Shown piece after piece: positions 20,765 to 30,130 of a stretch of DNA of 40,299 nt. Origin of the DNA: an uncultured Flavobacteriales bacterium (GTDB taxonomy: Bacteria > Bacteroidota > Bacteroidia > Flavobacteriales > Flavobacteriaceae); contig CAJWBA010000018.1 in NCBI GenBank assembly GCA_913020155.1, positions 1-40,299 of the forward strand, in the 5' to 3' direction. Made by a program: the position numbers and the translations under genes. The stretch's first letter is position 1; the number at the start of each line of letters is the position of its first letter. Under the pieces are notes generated by a model. It was not told the origin of the DNA and ran no database searches. It saw only the letters and a program-made list of their open reading frames with translations.

Positions 20765-20986
20765 TTATGGAACAGGATCGTAACCTCCCTTGGACCAAGG
20801 GTGGCAACTCAAAATTCTTTTGATTGTTAAGTAAAGTCCTTTGATGGGTCCATATTTTTCAAAAGCTTCAAGCCCATATGCTGAACAAGTCGGACTGAAC
20901 CTACAGCTTGCTGGAGTTAAAGGCGAGATGACGGATTGATAAAATTTGATAAAAAGAGTAAAAGGGAAAATTAAAATTTTTTTCAT
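20765..20986 (-). CDS. yidD: Membrane protein insertion efficiency factor YidD
   Basis: Small protein that assists YidC-dependent insertion of membrane proteins. It has 73 residues, the family size. The amphipathic N-terminus ([20 protein letters not shown]) is followed by the conserved [19 protein letters not shown] segment with its two cysteines, and then [18 protein letters not shown] at the end. It sits 55 bases before lgt and 14 bases after cysS, so it is probably co-transcribed with them. Confidence 0.96.
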   Translation of the reverse strand: MKKILIFPFTLFIKFYQSVISPLTPASCRFSPTCSAYGLEAFEKYGPIKGLYLTIKRILSCHPWSKGGYDPVP

Positions 20987-21000
20987 AGATGGAGTCTAAA

Positions 21001-22470
21001 TTAGATACTAAAAGTAGTTCCATCTTTTTCATCGTTAAGCTGAATACCAAGTGCTGAGAGTTCGTCTCTAATTCGGTCAGAAGTAACAAAATCTTTGTTG
21101 TCACGAGTAATTTTTCGAAAATCAATGAGCATATTTACAGTTCCCTCTAGGGCAGTACTAACATCTGACTGTTTCGATTTCCCAAACGATATTCCCATGA
21201 TGTCTTCTACAAAAATTTTCATCTTTTGAGCCAATTTCAACTGGTCAGATTTCGAAATTGAAGCGGAACCGTTGTTTACCAAATTAATGAAACGAACCGC
21301 TTCAAAAAGTTGTGCAATCAACATAGGACTGTTAAAATCATCGTTCATTGCTTTGTAAGACTGCTCCTCCCACTGAACAAAATCGAACCCTTTAGTTTCA
21401 GTAGAATGAGTTAGTTGTTTCAGCAACAGCAAACCTTCTTTGAGCTTATTAAAACCTTTTTCTGAGGCCAAAAGTGCGTCTTGACTTAGATCAACAATGC
21501 TTCTGTAATGTGCTTGTAAAAGAAAAAAGCGAACAACTTCTGGGCTAAAGGATTTTGTAAAAATTGAATTCTTACCCGAAAACATTTCTTCTGGTAAAAT
21601 ATTATTTCCTGTTGATTTAGCCATTTTTTTACCATTCAAGGTCAGCATATTGGCATGAAGCCAGTAATTAACTGGAGTTTGCTTTGTAATACATTCAGCT
21701 TGCGCAATTTCACATTCGTGGTGTGGAAACTTTAAATCCATTCCTCCTCCATGAATGTCAAATTGATTACCAAGATATTTTGTACTCATTGCAGTACATT
21801 CCAGATGCCAACCTGGAAAACCATCACTCCAGGGCGAGGGCCATCTCATTATGTGTTTGGGTTCTGCTTTCTTCCAAAGAGCAAAATCTTGAGGATTTTT
21901 TTTATCGCTTTGACCGTCGAGCGAACGCGTATTGTGAACGAGATTTTCAATTTTTCTACCGCTTAATTTCCCGTAATTGTTAGTCTCGTTGTACTTAAGA
22001 ACATCGAAATAAACAGAACCGTTGATTTTGTATGCAAATCCTTTTTCGAGAATTGATTTTATAATTTCGATTTGCTCAATAATATGACCAGTAGCCGTGG
22101 GTTCAATACTAGGAGGGAGGTTGTTAAATTTAGCTAAAGTTTCATGAAAATCTACAGTGTAGCGTTGAACCACTTCCATAGGCTCAATGGATTCAAGACG
22201 AGCTTTTTTTGCAATTCGATCCTCTCCTTCATCTGCATCATTTTCTAAATGCCCAGCGTCTGTTATGTTACGAACATACCGAACTTTAAATCCCAAATGT
22301 TTGAGGTAGCGAAAGATTATGTCAAAAGATATGAAGGTTCTGCAGTTCCCTAAATGCACGTTACTATAAACCGTGGGACCACACACATACATGCCCACGT
22401 ATTCTTTTGTAATTGGAGTAAAAACTTCCTTTTTACCACTCAGGGAATTGTAGACAGTAAGCTGTTGCAT
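21001..22470 (-). CDS. cysS: Cysteinyl-tRNA synthetase
   Basis: Class I synthetase that charges tRNA-Cys. It has 489 residues, a normal length. The start [20 protein letters not shown] holds a zinc Cys and a HIGH-type motif written [13 protein letters not shown] and HHECEIAQ supply the other zinc ligands, and KMAKSTGNN is the KMSKS loop. Its ATG overlaps the folE stop codon by one base (TAATG), a typical coupling arrangement. No unusual insertion seen. Confidence 0.96.
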   Translation of the reverse strand: MQQLTVYNSLSGKKEVFTPITKEYVGMYVCGPTVYSNVHLGNCRTFISFDIIFRYLKHLGFKVRYVRNITDAGHLENDADEGEDRIAKKARLESIEPMEVVQRYTVDFHETLAKFNNLPPSIEPTATGHIIEQIEIIKSILEKGFAYKINGSVYFDVLKYNETNNYGKLSGRKIENLVHNTRSLDGQSDKKNPQDFALWKKAEPKHIMRWPSPWSDGFPGWHLECTAMSTKYLGNQFDIHGGGMDLKFPHHECEIAQAECITKQTPVNYWLHANMLTLNGKKMAKSTGNNILPEEMFSGKNSIFTKSFSPEVVRFFLLQAHYRSIVDLSQDALLASEKGFNKLKEGLLLLKQLTHSTETKGFDFVQWEEQSYKAMNDDFNSPMLIAQLFEAVRFINLVNNGSASISKSDQLKLAQKMKIFVEDIMGISFGKSKQSDVSTALEGTVNMLIDFRKITRDNKDFVTSDRIRDELSALGIQLNDEKDGTTFSI

Positions 22471-23150
22471 TAGAATTCTGTATCGAGTTGAATGTAATCC
22501 AAAAATTCACGTTTAGTTTCTTTACTTTTAAAAGCACCACTAAATTCAGAGGTCACAGTGCTACTGCTAATATCCTTAATTCCTCTTGAATTTACACATA
22601 AATGTTTTGCATCAATGACACAAGCTACGTCTTCTGTACCCAAAACATTTTTTAGTTCTTCAACAATTTGAATAGTTAAGCGTTCTTGTACTTGGGGGCG
22701 TTGAGCATAGTATTGAACAATTCGGTTCATTTTTGATAAACCAACAACAGTACCATTCGAAATGTATGCAACATGAGCTCTCCCAACTATTGGAAGTAAA
22801 TGATGTTCGCAAGTTGAATATAAAGTTATGTTCTTTTCAACCAGAATTTCACCGTATTTGTAATTATTGTTGAAAGTAGATGCTTTGGGTTTTTTTTTAG
22901 GATGTAATCCACCGAAAATTTCCTCGACATACATTTTAGCTACTCTGTTTGGAGTGCCTTTAAGGCTGTCATCTGTCAAATCCATTCCCAAAATATGAAG
23001 GATATCAGCGACTTTTTCTTGAATCAATTCAATTTTTTCAGGGTTACTAAGCTCAAAGGCGTCTGGGCGAATAGGGTTGTCGGAACTGCTACCTAAATGA
23101 TCATCACCATAGGGATCAACAGCTTCTTCTAAGGAATTTTTTATTTTCAT
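22470..23150 (-). CDS. folE: GTP cyclohydrolase I
   Basis: Converts GTP to dihydroneopterin triphosphate, the first step of tetrahydrofolate and pterin synthesis. The core has [20 protein letters not shown] (zinc Cys and His), [20 protein letters not shown] and [17 protein letters not shown] with the second zinc Cys. I start at the ATG at 23150, giving 226 residues. A longer reading would begin with TTG at 23171 and overlap the promoter box. First gene of a minus-strand operon ending with the broken YfiT gene. folP, a later folate step, is elsewhere in the window. Confidence 0.95.
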   Translation of the reverse strand: MKIKNSLEEAVDPYGDDHLGSSSDNPIRPDAFELSNPEKIELIQEKVADILHILGMDLTDDSLKGTPNRVAKMYVEEIFGGLHPKKKPKASTFNNNYKYGEILVEKNITLYSTCEHHLLPIVGRAHVAYISNGTVVGLSKMNRIVQYYAQRPQVQERLTIQIVEELKNVLGTEDVACVIDAKHLCVNSRGIKDISSSTVTSEFSGAFKSKETKREFLDYIQLDTEF

Positions 23151-23168
23151 AGTATTTTTAAACTCCAG

Positions 23169-23189
23169 CAAAGATAAGCATTTATGCTA
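23169..23189 (-). promoter_or_regulatory. folE promoter with adjacent dyad
   Basis: TATCTTTG on the minus strand (23169-23176) matches TAnnTTTG, 19 bases before the folE ATG. Immediately upstream is the dyad AGCAT-TT-ATGCT (23178-23189), which lies between the -7 and -33 regions where a repressor could act. The regulator is unknown. Confidence 0.5.
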
Positions 23190-23230
23190 AATATCATTAA
23201 TCATATTAGCTTTTAGATGCTTGCTTCAAA

Positions 23231-24730
23231 TTATAATTTGAGTATGTAAGTAAATCTAAAATTTAGGCGATCTTTTTTTAGATTTATGGTATCGGTAAGC
23301 CCACTTGAAAATAGTTGTTGTTGGTCGTTAAAATCGCTACTTGTAATGCTGAAGTCCAGAGAACTTCCTTCGAAGTTAATACCCCCACCAATACTCATGA
23401 TAGAGCCGCTATTATCAACATTCTTTATAAATGCGTTTTGATTTATATATCCCACTCTTAAACTGTAATTTCCAAAACGATATTCTCCACCAATTTTTAG
23501 AATGCCTTCAGTAGATAAATTATTTTTTATTACATCGTTTTGATCTTGAAAGTAAGTATCGTTGGGTTCATTAAAATTTGCTGAATCATAATTTATTCGT
23601 GTGTAATCAAAACTAATCAATCCTTTTTCACTAAAAATATAAGCTAAACTTCCTGTGTATTTTGAAGGAGTTTTAAAACGATACTCTGGATATATGTTTA
23701 TTACATTTGGTTCAACAGTGATGTCTGAGCCATCATTGCTTGCAACAAATTGTTCGGTTTCTTCAATAATAGAAAACCAAGTTGGACTTTCATAACTTAA
23801 TCCTAAACGCAACTGCTCTGTTAATTTAGTAATAGCTCCAATTTGAAATGAAAATCCTTTTCCAAGGGTCAAAAGCTTGTTGTTAAAACGAAAAGAATTT
23901 AATGCCGAAGTACTGGAGTAATTGCTTTCATAAAAGTCAGTTTGCTCAACATATTCAAGGTTATATGAATTTAAATTCAGACCGAAGTAATATTTTTTTT
24001 GATACTCACCACTAAAGTTAAAGGCATATTTATTGATTCCCCCATTTCTTGAGGTGACATATTCATGAAAATATCCATTAGATGCTGGATTAACGGTACT
24101 GTAGTATTCTGTATTCAATGGCTCATCAAGATTAGCCTCAATCATATAAGATTGATAACCCAAAAACCCTTGTTTTACATCAAAGCCAAAATTTTCTCCT
24201 AAATATGAATACAATTCACTTATGCTTTCACTTTGTGTTGTCTGAAAGTTTTCTAATGTGACTCCTTGTGCAAAATTTAGAAAGTAGTTATCAATTCCAT
24301 TGGGATTATATCCTTCAGCTTCAAAAACGGAATTAAAGTTTGCTTTTTTTTGATAATCAAACGAAAAACTAATTTTTGACCATGGACTTACTTCTGAGTT
24401 TTTTAAAACGAATACAAAACCAAATTGATCAAAATCAAAATTATTGTTAGAAGTTTCAAAACCAGTACCGTAATAATTTGAATTAATTTTATTCCTACCC
24501 GAATTCATCGAAACACCAATTTGGGAGTGTTCAAAAACAGAACTGGATGCAGGGTTAACTTGAAGAGCGCTTAAGTCTCCTCCAAGGGCTCCAAAAGCAC
24601 CACCCATAGCTGTATATCGAGCAGTACCAGTAAGGTTTGGAGTACTATAGCGAATAACATCCTCTAGACTTTGAGCATTCATAGAAACGGTAAAAAAAAT
24701 CAATAATATGACTTTAAGGAATTGATTCAT
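23231..24730 (-). CDS. Outer-membrane transport protein, OMPP1/FadL/TodX-like
   Basis: Protein of 499 residues with a signal peptide ending near MNAQ. The N-terminal stretch GTARYTAMGGAFGALGGDLS with ALQVNPASSSVFE after it is the family signature: in FadL-type channels, and in PorV, a conserved Asn-Pro-Ala turn follows a Gly-rich segment. The remainder alternates hydrophobic and polar residues as in a beta-barrel and ends RFTYILKL. It is likely a channel for hydrophobic compounds; the substrate is unknown. It lies 29 bases after a lipoprotein gene on the same strand, so the two probably form an operon. Full-length, no break. Confidence 0.85.
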   Translation of the reverse strand: MNQFLKVILLIFFTVSMNAQSLEDVIRYSTPNLTGTARYTAMGGAFGALGGDLSALQVNPASSSVFEHSQIGVSMNSGRNKINSNYYGTGFETSNNNFDFDQFGFVFVLKNSEVSPWSKISFSFDYQKKANFNSVFEAEGYNPNGIDNYFLNFAQGVTLENFQTTQSESISELYSYLGENFGFDVKQGFLGYQSYMIEANLDEPLNTEYYSTVNPASNGYFHEYVTSRNGGINKYAFNFSGEYQKKYYFGLNLNSYNLEYVEQTDFYESNYSSTSALNSFRFNNKLLTLGKGFSFQIGAITKLTEQLRLGLSYESPTWFSIIEETEQFVASNDGSDITVEPNVINIYPEYRFKTPSKYTGSLAYIFSEKGLISFDYTRINYDSANFNEPNDTYFQDQNDVIKNNLSTEGILKIGGEYRFGNYSLRVGYINQNAFIKNVDNSGSIMSIGGGINFEGSSLDFSITSSDFNDQQQLFSSGLTDTINLKKDRLNFRFTYILKL

Positions 24731-24759
24731 AGGCTAAATTTTTAGATGTAATTAAATAG

Positions 24760-25854
24760 TTAGTTTCTTCTTGAACTTGAAGATCTTGAACTTGAAGATC
24801 TTGAACCTGACGAGCGTGAACTATAGCTTGATCTAGATGGAGATGAGGCTCGATCAATAGTACTTCTTCTAGAACTATTGTAGTTGTTGTTTGAATTACT
24901 GTTACTACTTCTGTTGGAGTTATAATTATTTGATTTCGAATATGCCTTTGGTTTGTAATGATTTGGTTCAGAAGAATTTCTTCTTTCTTTAATTGTTCTA
25001 AGTGATTGTTTGATTGGATTATCATTAGGTGTAGTAATGTATCGACGACTGTAGTTTCTTAAATTCTCCCTACTATTTCTTCTTACATTCACCCCATTTC
25101 GAGTTAGAGATGGAACTCTAATTGATGATTGATTTATGGATCTAAGGGTTCCTCCTTTTCTTGAAGAAACTGATGAAGTTCTTATGGGAGCAGAGGAACG
25201 TCTTGCACTATTTCCTCCTCTTCTCGAATTTGAATAGGATCTTCTTTTTGGTTGATATCGGTTAGCATAGCGATTGTAACTATTGTTATAAAATCTGTCA
25301 TAGGGGTAAAATCTTTCATAGTAATAAGGATTGTAAAACCCAAAACCAAAAGAAGGATAAAAGGCATTAAAATATCCCCATCGATAGGGATTATAAAAGT
25401 TATTAAATCTTCCATAAAACCCTCCACCATTAAAACCAAAACCATTATTAAATAAATAGGGATCATATCCCAAGTATCCAAAATTGTAATCAATTGGAGA
25501 TCCTACAATGTAAATATTGGTTCTTTGAGGTGAACTACCCCACTGACCTTGGCTTGAATTAGAGCCATTGTTTGGTGAATTTGCACTGCTGTAATTTTCT
25601 GAATCCTTGAAATAATAATCTTCGCTGGTGTCGTCCCAGACGTATTCTTTTGATTTTTCATCGAAATATTGAGTGTAGCCAGAAGATTTTGGAGTCTCAT
25701 TTTTTGGTGCTACAACTTTTTGTTGGTCATTCCCATAAATACCATCTTCAGCGAAGTAGGAGGTGGGTTGAAAACTTCCACATGAAAATAAAATGACAGA
25801 AAAAAAAGAGCCAATGTTTATTCTGATGATCGAAGTAAGTGATTTTTTTTTCAT
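24760..25854 (-). CDS. Low-complexity lipoprotein, aromatic/Asn/Gly-rich then Ser/Arg-rich
   Basis: Protein of 364 residues. The signal ends SVILFSC, a lipobox with Cys at about residue 25. A short acidic region containing YTQYFDEKSKEYVWDD follows. Residues of roughly 120-200 are dominated by Phe, Tyr, Asn and Gly (GFGFNGGGFYGRFNNFYNPY). The remaining part is basic and rich in Ser, Arg and Asn, and ends in SSR/SSSR repeats. I recognise no catalytic domain. Composition suggests an unfolded or self-associating surface or periplasmic protein. It is upstream of the OMPP1-like barrel and has its own promoter. Conserved as hypothetical in flavobacteria as far as I can tell; no function given. Confidence 0.75.
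   Translation of the reverse strand: MKKKSLTSIIRINIGSFFSVILFSCGSFQPTSYFAEDGIYGNDQQKVVAPKNETPKSSGYTQYFDEKSKEYVWDDTSEDYYFKDSENYSSANSPNNGSNSSQGQWGSSPQRTNIYIVGSPIDYNFGYLGYDPYLFNNGFGFNGGGFYGRFNNFYNPYRWGYFNAFYPSFGFGFYNPYYYERFYPYDRFYNNSYNRYANRYQPKRRSYSNSRRGGNSARRSSAPIRTSSVSSRKGGTLRSINQSSIRVPSLTRNGVNVRRNSRENLRNYSRRYITTPNDNPIKQSLRTIKERRNSSEPNHYKPKAYSKSNNYNSNRSSNSNSNNNYNSSRRSTIDRASSPSRSSYSSRSSGSRSSSSRSSSSRRN
24771..24810. repeat. 15-base tandem repeat inside the lipoprotein gene
   Basis: TTGAACTTGAAGATC occurs twice in a row (24771-24785 and 24786-24800), followed by a partial third copy. It encodes the Ser/Arg repeats at the C-terminus. The unit is a multiple of three, so copy-number change would alter length without breaking the frame. 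Confidence 0.8.
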
Positions 25855-25878
25855 AACATTCTATTTTAGTAGTCATAA

Positions 25879-25886
25879 CAAAAGTA
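25879..25886 (-). promoter_or_regulatory. -7 element for the lipoprotein/OMPP1 operon
   Basis: TACTTTTG on the minus strand fits TAnnTTTG, 25 bases before the lipoprotein ATG. It is back to back with the proS promoter box, leaving only seven bases between them. Confidence 0.55.
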
Positions 25887-25893
25887 AAATAAT

Positions 25894-25901
25894 TAATTTT
25901 G
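25894..25901 (+). promoter_or_regulatory. -7 element for proS
   Basis: TAATTTTG fits TAnnTTTG, 49 bases before the chosen proS ATG. It covers the alternative TTG start at 25899, which argues that the downstream ATG is the true start. Confidence 0.55.
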
Positions 25902-25949
25902 CCAAAACAATTAATTAAAAATACTATATTCAAAATCTATGCCAAAATA

Positions 25950-27428
25950 ATGTCAAAGAAATTTACTAAGAGATCAGAGGATTATTCCAAATGGTATAAC
26001 GAGTTGGTAACCAAGGCCGATCTTGCCGAAAATTCAGCTGTACGAGGATGTATGGTAATTAAACCTTACGGTTATGCTATTTGGGAAAAAATGCAAGCAG
26101 AACTTGATAAGAAATTTAAGGAAACAGGACATCAAAACGCCTACTTTCCTCTTTTTGTCCCCAAAAATTTATTTGAAGCTGAAGAGAAAAACGCAGAAGG
26201 CTTTGCCAAAGAATGTGCTGTAGTCACTCATTATCGTTTGAAGAACAATCCTGATGAAAAGGGGAAGTTGATGGTAGATCCGGAAGCAAAACTAGAAGAA
26301 GAACTTGTAGTTCGTCCTACCAGTGAGGCTATTATTTGGAGTACTTATAAAAATTGGATTCAATCATACAGAGATTTACCCATACTCATCAACCAATGGG
26401 CCAATGTGGTTCGTTGGGAAATGCGTACGCGCTTGTTTTTGAGAACTGCTGAGTTTTTATGGCAGGAGGGACATACTGCACATGCAACCCGTCAAGAAGC
26501 TTTGGATGAGACTATTTTGATTAATGATATTTATGCTAATTTTGCAGAAAGTTTTATGGCAATTCCTGTTATCAAAGGAGTTAAATCCGAAAGTGAACGA
26601 TTTGCAGGAGCAGAGCAAACCCATTGTATTGAAGCACTAATGCAAGATGGAAAAGCATTGCAGGCGGGAACCTCGCACTTTTTGGGACAAAACTTTGCTA
26701 AGGCATTTGATGTAAAATTTGCAACAAAAGAAGGAAAACTAGAATATGTATGGGCAAGCTCTTGGGGAGTATCAACACGTTTGATGGGAGCTCTTATTAT
26801 GACTCATTCAGATGATAATGGTCTAGTTTTACCTCCAAATTTGGCACCAATTCAAGTCGTTATTGTACCTATTTACAAAGGAGAAGAGCAACTATCGGCA
26901 ATCTCTGAGGTAGCCTTAAAAATCAAACAGCAATTACTTGATTTAGGCGTAAGTGTTAAATTTGATGACAGAGATAATGTGAAGCCAGGTTACAAATTTA
27001 ATGACTATGAGCTTAAAGGAGTTCCATTGAGAATGGCTATCGGACCAAAAGATTTAGAAAAAAATCAAGTAGAGTTGGCACGAAGGGATACACTTTCAAA
27101 ATCCTTTATTTCAAAAGATTCTATTGTAGAAGTTATTCCAAGTTTGTTGAAAGAAATTCAAGAAACTTTGTATTTAAAAGCCATAAGTTTTAGAGACAAA
27201 CACATTAGTGAAGTAGATGATTTTGAATCGTTTAAAGAAATAGTGAATTCAAAAGGCGGTTTTATTTCTGCTCATTGGGATGGTACAGCAATAACCGAGG
27301 AAGCCATAAAAAAGATTACAAAGGCAACAATTCGATGTATCCCACATACTCCTGATCCCGAAGATGGCGTATGTGTTTTTTCAGGAAACCATTCCAAACA
27401 AAGGGTACTGTTTGCTAAAGCTTACTAA
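25950..27428 (+). CDS. proS: Prolyl-tRNA synthetase (short, archaeal/eukaryote-like type)
   Basis: Class II synthetase that charges tRNA-Pro. The start at ATG 25950 gives 492 residues beginning [17 protein letters not shown], the usual N-terminus. A TTG start 51 bases earlier lies in the promoter box. [40 protein letters not shown] and the class II motif 3 region [19 protein letters not shown] are clear, followed by the anticodon-binding domain and a C-terminal zinc-like domain ending RVLFAKAY. The length and absence of the inserted editing domain place it in the type-3 group that Bacteroidetes use. Confidence 0.95.
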   Translation: MSKKFTKRSEDYSKWYNELVTKADLAENSAVRGCMVIKPYGYAIWEKMQAELDKKFKETGHQNAYFPLFVPKNLFEAEEKNAEGFAKECAVVTHYRLKNNPDEKGKLMVDPEAKLEEELVVRPTSEAIIWSTYKNWIQSYRDLPILINQWANVVRWEMRTRLFLRTAEFLWQEGHTAHATRQEALDETILINDIYANFAESFMAIPVIKGVKSESERFAGAEQTHCIEALMQDGKALQAGTSHFLGQNFAKAFDVKFATKEGKLEYVWASSWGVSTRLMGALIMTHSDDNGLVLPPNLAPIQVVIVPIYKGEEQLSAISEVALKIKQQLLDLGVSVKFDDRDNVKPGYKFNDYELKGVPLRMAIGPKDLEKNQVELARRDTLSKSFISKDSIVEVIPSLLKEIQETLYLKAISFRDKHISEVDDFESFKEIVNSKGGFISAHWDGTAITEEAIKKITKATIRCIPHTPDPEDGVCVFSGNHSKQRVLFAKAY

Positions 27429-27502
27429 TCAGCACTCTTGAACAGCGTTTTTTTTTGTTAAAAAAAAATTAAATAAATCAATAAAAATTTAAACGAAAAG
27501 GG

Positions 27503-27533
27503 TTGCACGTTTTATTATTTCGTTTTAAATTTG
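27503..27533 (+). promoter_or_regulatory. Promoter of tRNA-Glu and rpsT
   Basis: TTG at 27503-27505, a 20-base spacer, then TAAATTTG at 27526-27533, 15 bases before the tRNA. A textbook flavobacterial -33/-7 pair; the tRNA-His promoter has the same TAAATTTG. Confidence 0.75.
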
Positions 27534-27547
27534 CAACCATAAAAAAT

Positions 27548-27619
27548 GGCCCGTTCGTCTATCGGTTAGGACGTTAGGTTTTCATCCTAGAAAGAGGGGT
27601 TCGACTCCCCTACGGGCTA
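27548..27619 (+). tRNA. tRNA-Glu (anticodon TTC)
   Basis: Cloverleaf folds cleanly: acceptor GGCCCGT with ACGGGCT (first pair G-U), D arm with GGTTAGGAC, anticodon loop GTTTTCATC giving TTC, and T arm AGGGGTTCGACTCCCCT. Discriminator A; CCA is not encoded. It reads GAA/GAG codons and also supplies Glu-tRNA for tetrapyrrole synthesis. rpsT starts 21 bases later, so they are likely transcribed together. Confidence 0.97.
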
Positions 27620-27640
27620 CAGACAAAAAACAATATTTAA

Positions 27641-27892
27641 ATGGCAAATCACAAATCTGCATTAAAGAGAATTAGATCCAACGATAAGAAACGCTTGCGT
27701 AATCGTTTTCAACATAAAACAGCTCGTAATGCTGTGAAAAAATTAAAAGAACTTACAAATCGTCAAGAAGCTGATGTTTTGTTACTTACAGTTATTTCAA
27801 TGTTAGACAAACTTTCTAAGAAAAATATTATTCATTCCAATAAAGCAGCTAACCTTAAATCAAAATTGACTAAACAAGTATCTGCTCTGTAA
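27641..27892 (+). CDS. rpsT: 30S ribosomal protein S20
   Basis: Small-subunit protein that binds 16S rRNA early in assembly. It has 83 residues, the normal length, and is very basic. It begins MANHKSALKRIRSNDKKRLRN, has a central helix KTARNAVKKLKEL and a closing KNIIHSNKAANLKSKLTKQV, all family landmarks. No promoter box lies between it and tRNA-Glu, so it is probably expressed from the tRNA promoter. A strong hairpin terminator follows and is shared with convergent rho. Confidence 0.97.
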   Translation: MANHKSALKRIRSNDKKRLRNRFQHKTARNAVKKLKELTNRQEADVLLLTVISMLDKLSKKNIIHSNKAANLKSKLTKQVSAL

Positions 27893-27914
27893 TAAAGTTA
27901 TTATTTTACAATAT

Positions 27915-27949
27915 AAAAAAAAGCGCTGTTGTTAAATAGCGCTTTTTTT
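27915..27949. terminator. Bidirectional terminator between rpsT and rho
   Basis: AAAAAAGCGCT and AGCGCTTTTTT form a long stem around a ten-base loop, with A and T runs giving a U tail in either direction. It lies 20 bases before the rho stop, on the convergent side. Confidence 0.9.
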
Positions 27950-27968
27950 ATGGATAATTGTTATTGAA

Positions 27969-29570
27969 TTATGTATTCATAGAGATCAAAAATTCCTCAT
28001 TGTTTTTTGTTCTTTTGAAACGATCATTGATAAATTCCATTGCTTCAACTGGATTCATATCAGCAAGGTATTTGCGCATGATCCACATGCGTTGTACTGT
28101 ATTTTCATCCAAAAGAATGTCATCTCTCCTTGTACTTGAGGAAATCAGATCAATTGCAGGGAAAATACGTCTGTTCGAGATTTTTCGATCCAATTGAAGT
28201 TCCATGTTACCTGTACCTTTGAATTCTTCAAAAATAACTTCATCCATTTTTGAGCCCGTTTCTGTGAGGGCAGTGGCTATGATGGACAGTGATCCTCCTT
28301 TTTCAATATTTCGGGCAGCTCCAAAGAAACGTTTTGGTTTGTGAAGGGCGTTGGCATCTACACCACCACTAAGTATTTTTCCAGAAGCAGGCTGAACGGT
28401 ATTGTATGCGCGTGCTAAACGAGTAATAGAATCTAAAAGAATTACAACATCATGCCCACACTCAACTAATCGTTTAGCTTTTTCTAGAACAATATTGGCA
28501 ACTTTTACGTGACGATCCGCCGGTTCATCAAAAGTAGAGGCAACTACTTCTCCTTTTACGTTTCGTTGCATATCTGTAACCTCTTCAGGGCGTTCATCAA
28601 TTAATAGTATTATTTGATAAACTTCAGGGTGATTTGCGGCAATTGCATTAGCAATATCCTTGAGTAACATTGTTTTTCCAGTTTTTGGCTGGGAAACAAT
28701 CATTCCACGTTGCCCTTTTCCAATAGGAGAGAAAAGATCGATGATTCGAGTGGAAATGGTGCTTTGTTTTTCAGCAAGGATAAACTTTTCTTGAGGAAAA
28801 AGTGGCGTTAGGTGTTCAAAAGAAACACGATCACGAACTACTTTGGGGTCAAGACCATTAATTTTGTTGATTTTGATTAATGGAAAATATTTTTCTCCCT
28901 CTTTCGGTGGACGAACAGTCCCCAATACTGTATCCCCAGTTTTTAGACCAAACAAACGGATCTGAGATTGGGACACATAAACATCATCGGGAGACGATAA
29001 ATAATGGTAGTCTGATGATCTTAAAAATCCATATCCTTCGGACATAATGTCCAAAACACCTTCAGAATCAATTATCCCATCAAATTCATAATCAGGTTCT
29101 CTATATCTGTTACGTTTGTCTTTGTTGTGATTGGGTTCTCCGTTTTTATTTTTGTAATTAGGGTTATTGTTTTTTCTTTGTTTTTGATTTGGGTTGGTGT
29201 TTTGGTTTTGTTTTTGATTGGAATTTGTATTATGATGCCGATCATTTCGAACATCAATTTTGCCTTTTTCCGCTGTAGGTACTTGTTTTTTAGTTTCATC
29301 AGGCTTATTTAGTTGGGCGGTATTTTTTTGATCAGCTTTAGGAGCTGGTTTTTGTACCTTGGGTTTTACTTCAGGTGCTTTATTTTCTGTTGCGCTTTCT
29401 GATAAGGGTGTGTTATTTTTTATGGATTCTGGATTAGCAGACACATGATCAATGATTTGATAAATCAAGTCTATTTTTTTGAGACCAGTAATTCTTTTAA
29501 CACCAATAGATTTGGCAATACCCTGCAAGTCAGTTAACTTTTTACTTTTTAATTCTGAAATTTCGTACAT
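27969..29570 (-). CDS. rho: Transcription termination factor Rho with N/Q/K-rich insertion
   Basis: Hexameric RNA helicase that ends transcription. From the ATG at 29570 it has 533 residues, longer than the 419 of E. coli. A SAP-like N-terminal helix domain ([13 protein letters not shown]) comes first. About 130 residues rich in Lys, Asn, Gln and Pro follow ([20 protein letters not shown]). Then come the RNA-binding cold-shock-like fold (GILD-type, here [20 protein letters not shown]) and the ATPase with P-loop [19 protein letters not shown] and the [21 protein letters not shown] segment. The long insertion is typical for Bacteroidetes. A TTG start at 29594 is possible but the ATG is better. 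Confidence 0.96.
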   Translation of the reverse strand: MYEISELKSKKLTDLQGIAKSIGVKRITGLKKIDLIYQIIDHVSANPESIKNNTPLSESATENKAPEVKPKVQKPAPKADQKNTAQLNKPDETKKQVPTAEKGKIDVRNDRHHNTNSNQKQNQNTNPNQKQRKNNNPNYKNKNGEPNHNKDKRNRYREPDYEFDGIIDSEGVLDIMSEGYGFLRSSDYHYLSSPDDVYVSQSQIRLFGLKTGDTVLGTVRPPKEGEKYFPLIKINKINGLDPKVVRDRVSFEHLTPLFPQEKFILAEKQSTISTRIIDLFSPIGKGQRGMIVSQPKTGKTMLLKDIANAIAANHPEVYQIILLIDERPEEVTDMQRNVKGEVVASTFDEPADRHVKVANIVLEKAKRLVECGHDVVILLDSITRLARAYNTVQPASGKILSGGVDANALHKPKRFFGAARNIEKGGSLSIIATALTETGSKMDEVIFEEFKGTGNMELQLDRKISNRRIFPAIDLISSSTRRDDILLDENTVQRMWIMRKYLADMNPVEAMEFINDRFKRTKNNEEFLISMNT

Positions 29571-29715
29571 TTTTTTGAAAAGTTCACTTATCAAAATGGA
29601 AAATTAGATAAGCATAATGTGTTAAGTATGTATTTTATGAAGAGCAATCTTTTTAAGTATTACAATTGCTACGACAATATTACGAAAAAAATATAACCTC
29701 CAACAAAAAAATTTT

Positions 29716-29723
29716 TAATTTTG
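29716..29723 (+). promoter_or_regulatory. -7 element for the DUF4293 gene
   Basis: TAATTTTG fits TAnnTTTG and lies 19 bases before the ATG at 29735, supporting that start over a TTG at 29666. Confidence 0.5.
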
Positions 29724-29734
29724 AAAAAAAAATA

Positions 29735-30130
29735 ATGCTGCAAAGAATTCAATCTTTATTTTTAATAGGTTATGTCATTGCCATATTGGGATGTTGTTTA
29801 AGATTTCCAATTGATTTTGACCTTGATTCTGAGGAAATTAAAGTTATTATTAATAACCTCCCATATTTATTTATTTTACTTGGGCTGGTTAACTTATTCC
29901 TTTTCTTGAATCGTAAGATTCAAATAATAATGAATATTATCTTGTTGTTTTTTTCTATTGGATACGAGATTTTGGTTTTCAATGAAATTTATAGTCAAAT
30001 TGAAACTCAACAACAATTAATTATTTTCCGCTTTACTCTGGCTCTAGTAAGCTGGTTGATGTTAATATTTGCAAATAAATACATTAAAAAAGATGAAGTT
30101 TTGACAAGATCTTTGGATCGTTTGCGCTAA
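29735..30130 (+). CDS. DUF4293 membrane protein
   Basis: Small integral membrane protein of 131 residues from the ATG at 29735 (MLQRIQSLFLIGYVIA). Four hydrophobic stretches are visible. It ends with the soluble tail YIKKDEVLTRSLDRLR, which matches the family end. The DUF4293 family has no known function and is confined mainly to Bacteroidetes, where it often lies beside rho as here. Its stop overlaps the end of the convergent phosphoesterase gene by 4 bases. No catalytic motif seen. Confidence 0.85.
   Translation: MLQRIQSLFLIGYVIAILGCCLRFPIDFDLDSEEIKVIINNLPYLFILLGLVNLFLFLNRKIQIIMNIILLFFSIGYEILVFNEIYSQIETQQQLIIFRFTLALVSWLMLIFANKYIKKDEVLTRSLDRLR

Noticed and set aside
24771-24810. Short repeats as a CRISPR array
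   Set aside because: The units are 15 bases with no spacers and lie inside a coding region.
24714-25025. Minus-strand 103-residue frame overlapping the lipoprotein gene
   Set aside because: It is a shifted frame through the Ser/Arg-rich repeats of the real gene, with biased Ile/Thr/Gln content and no family match.
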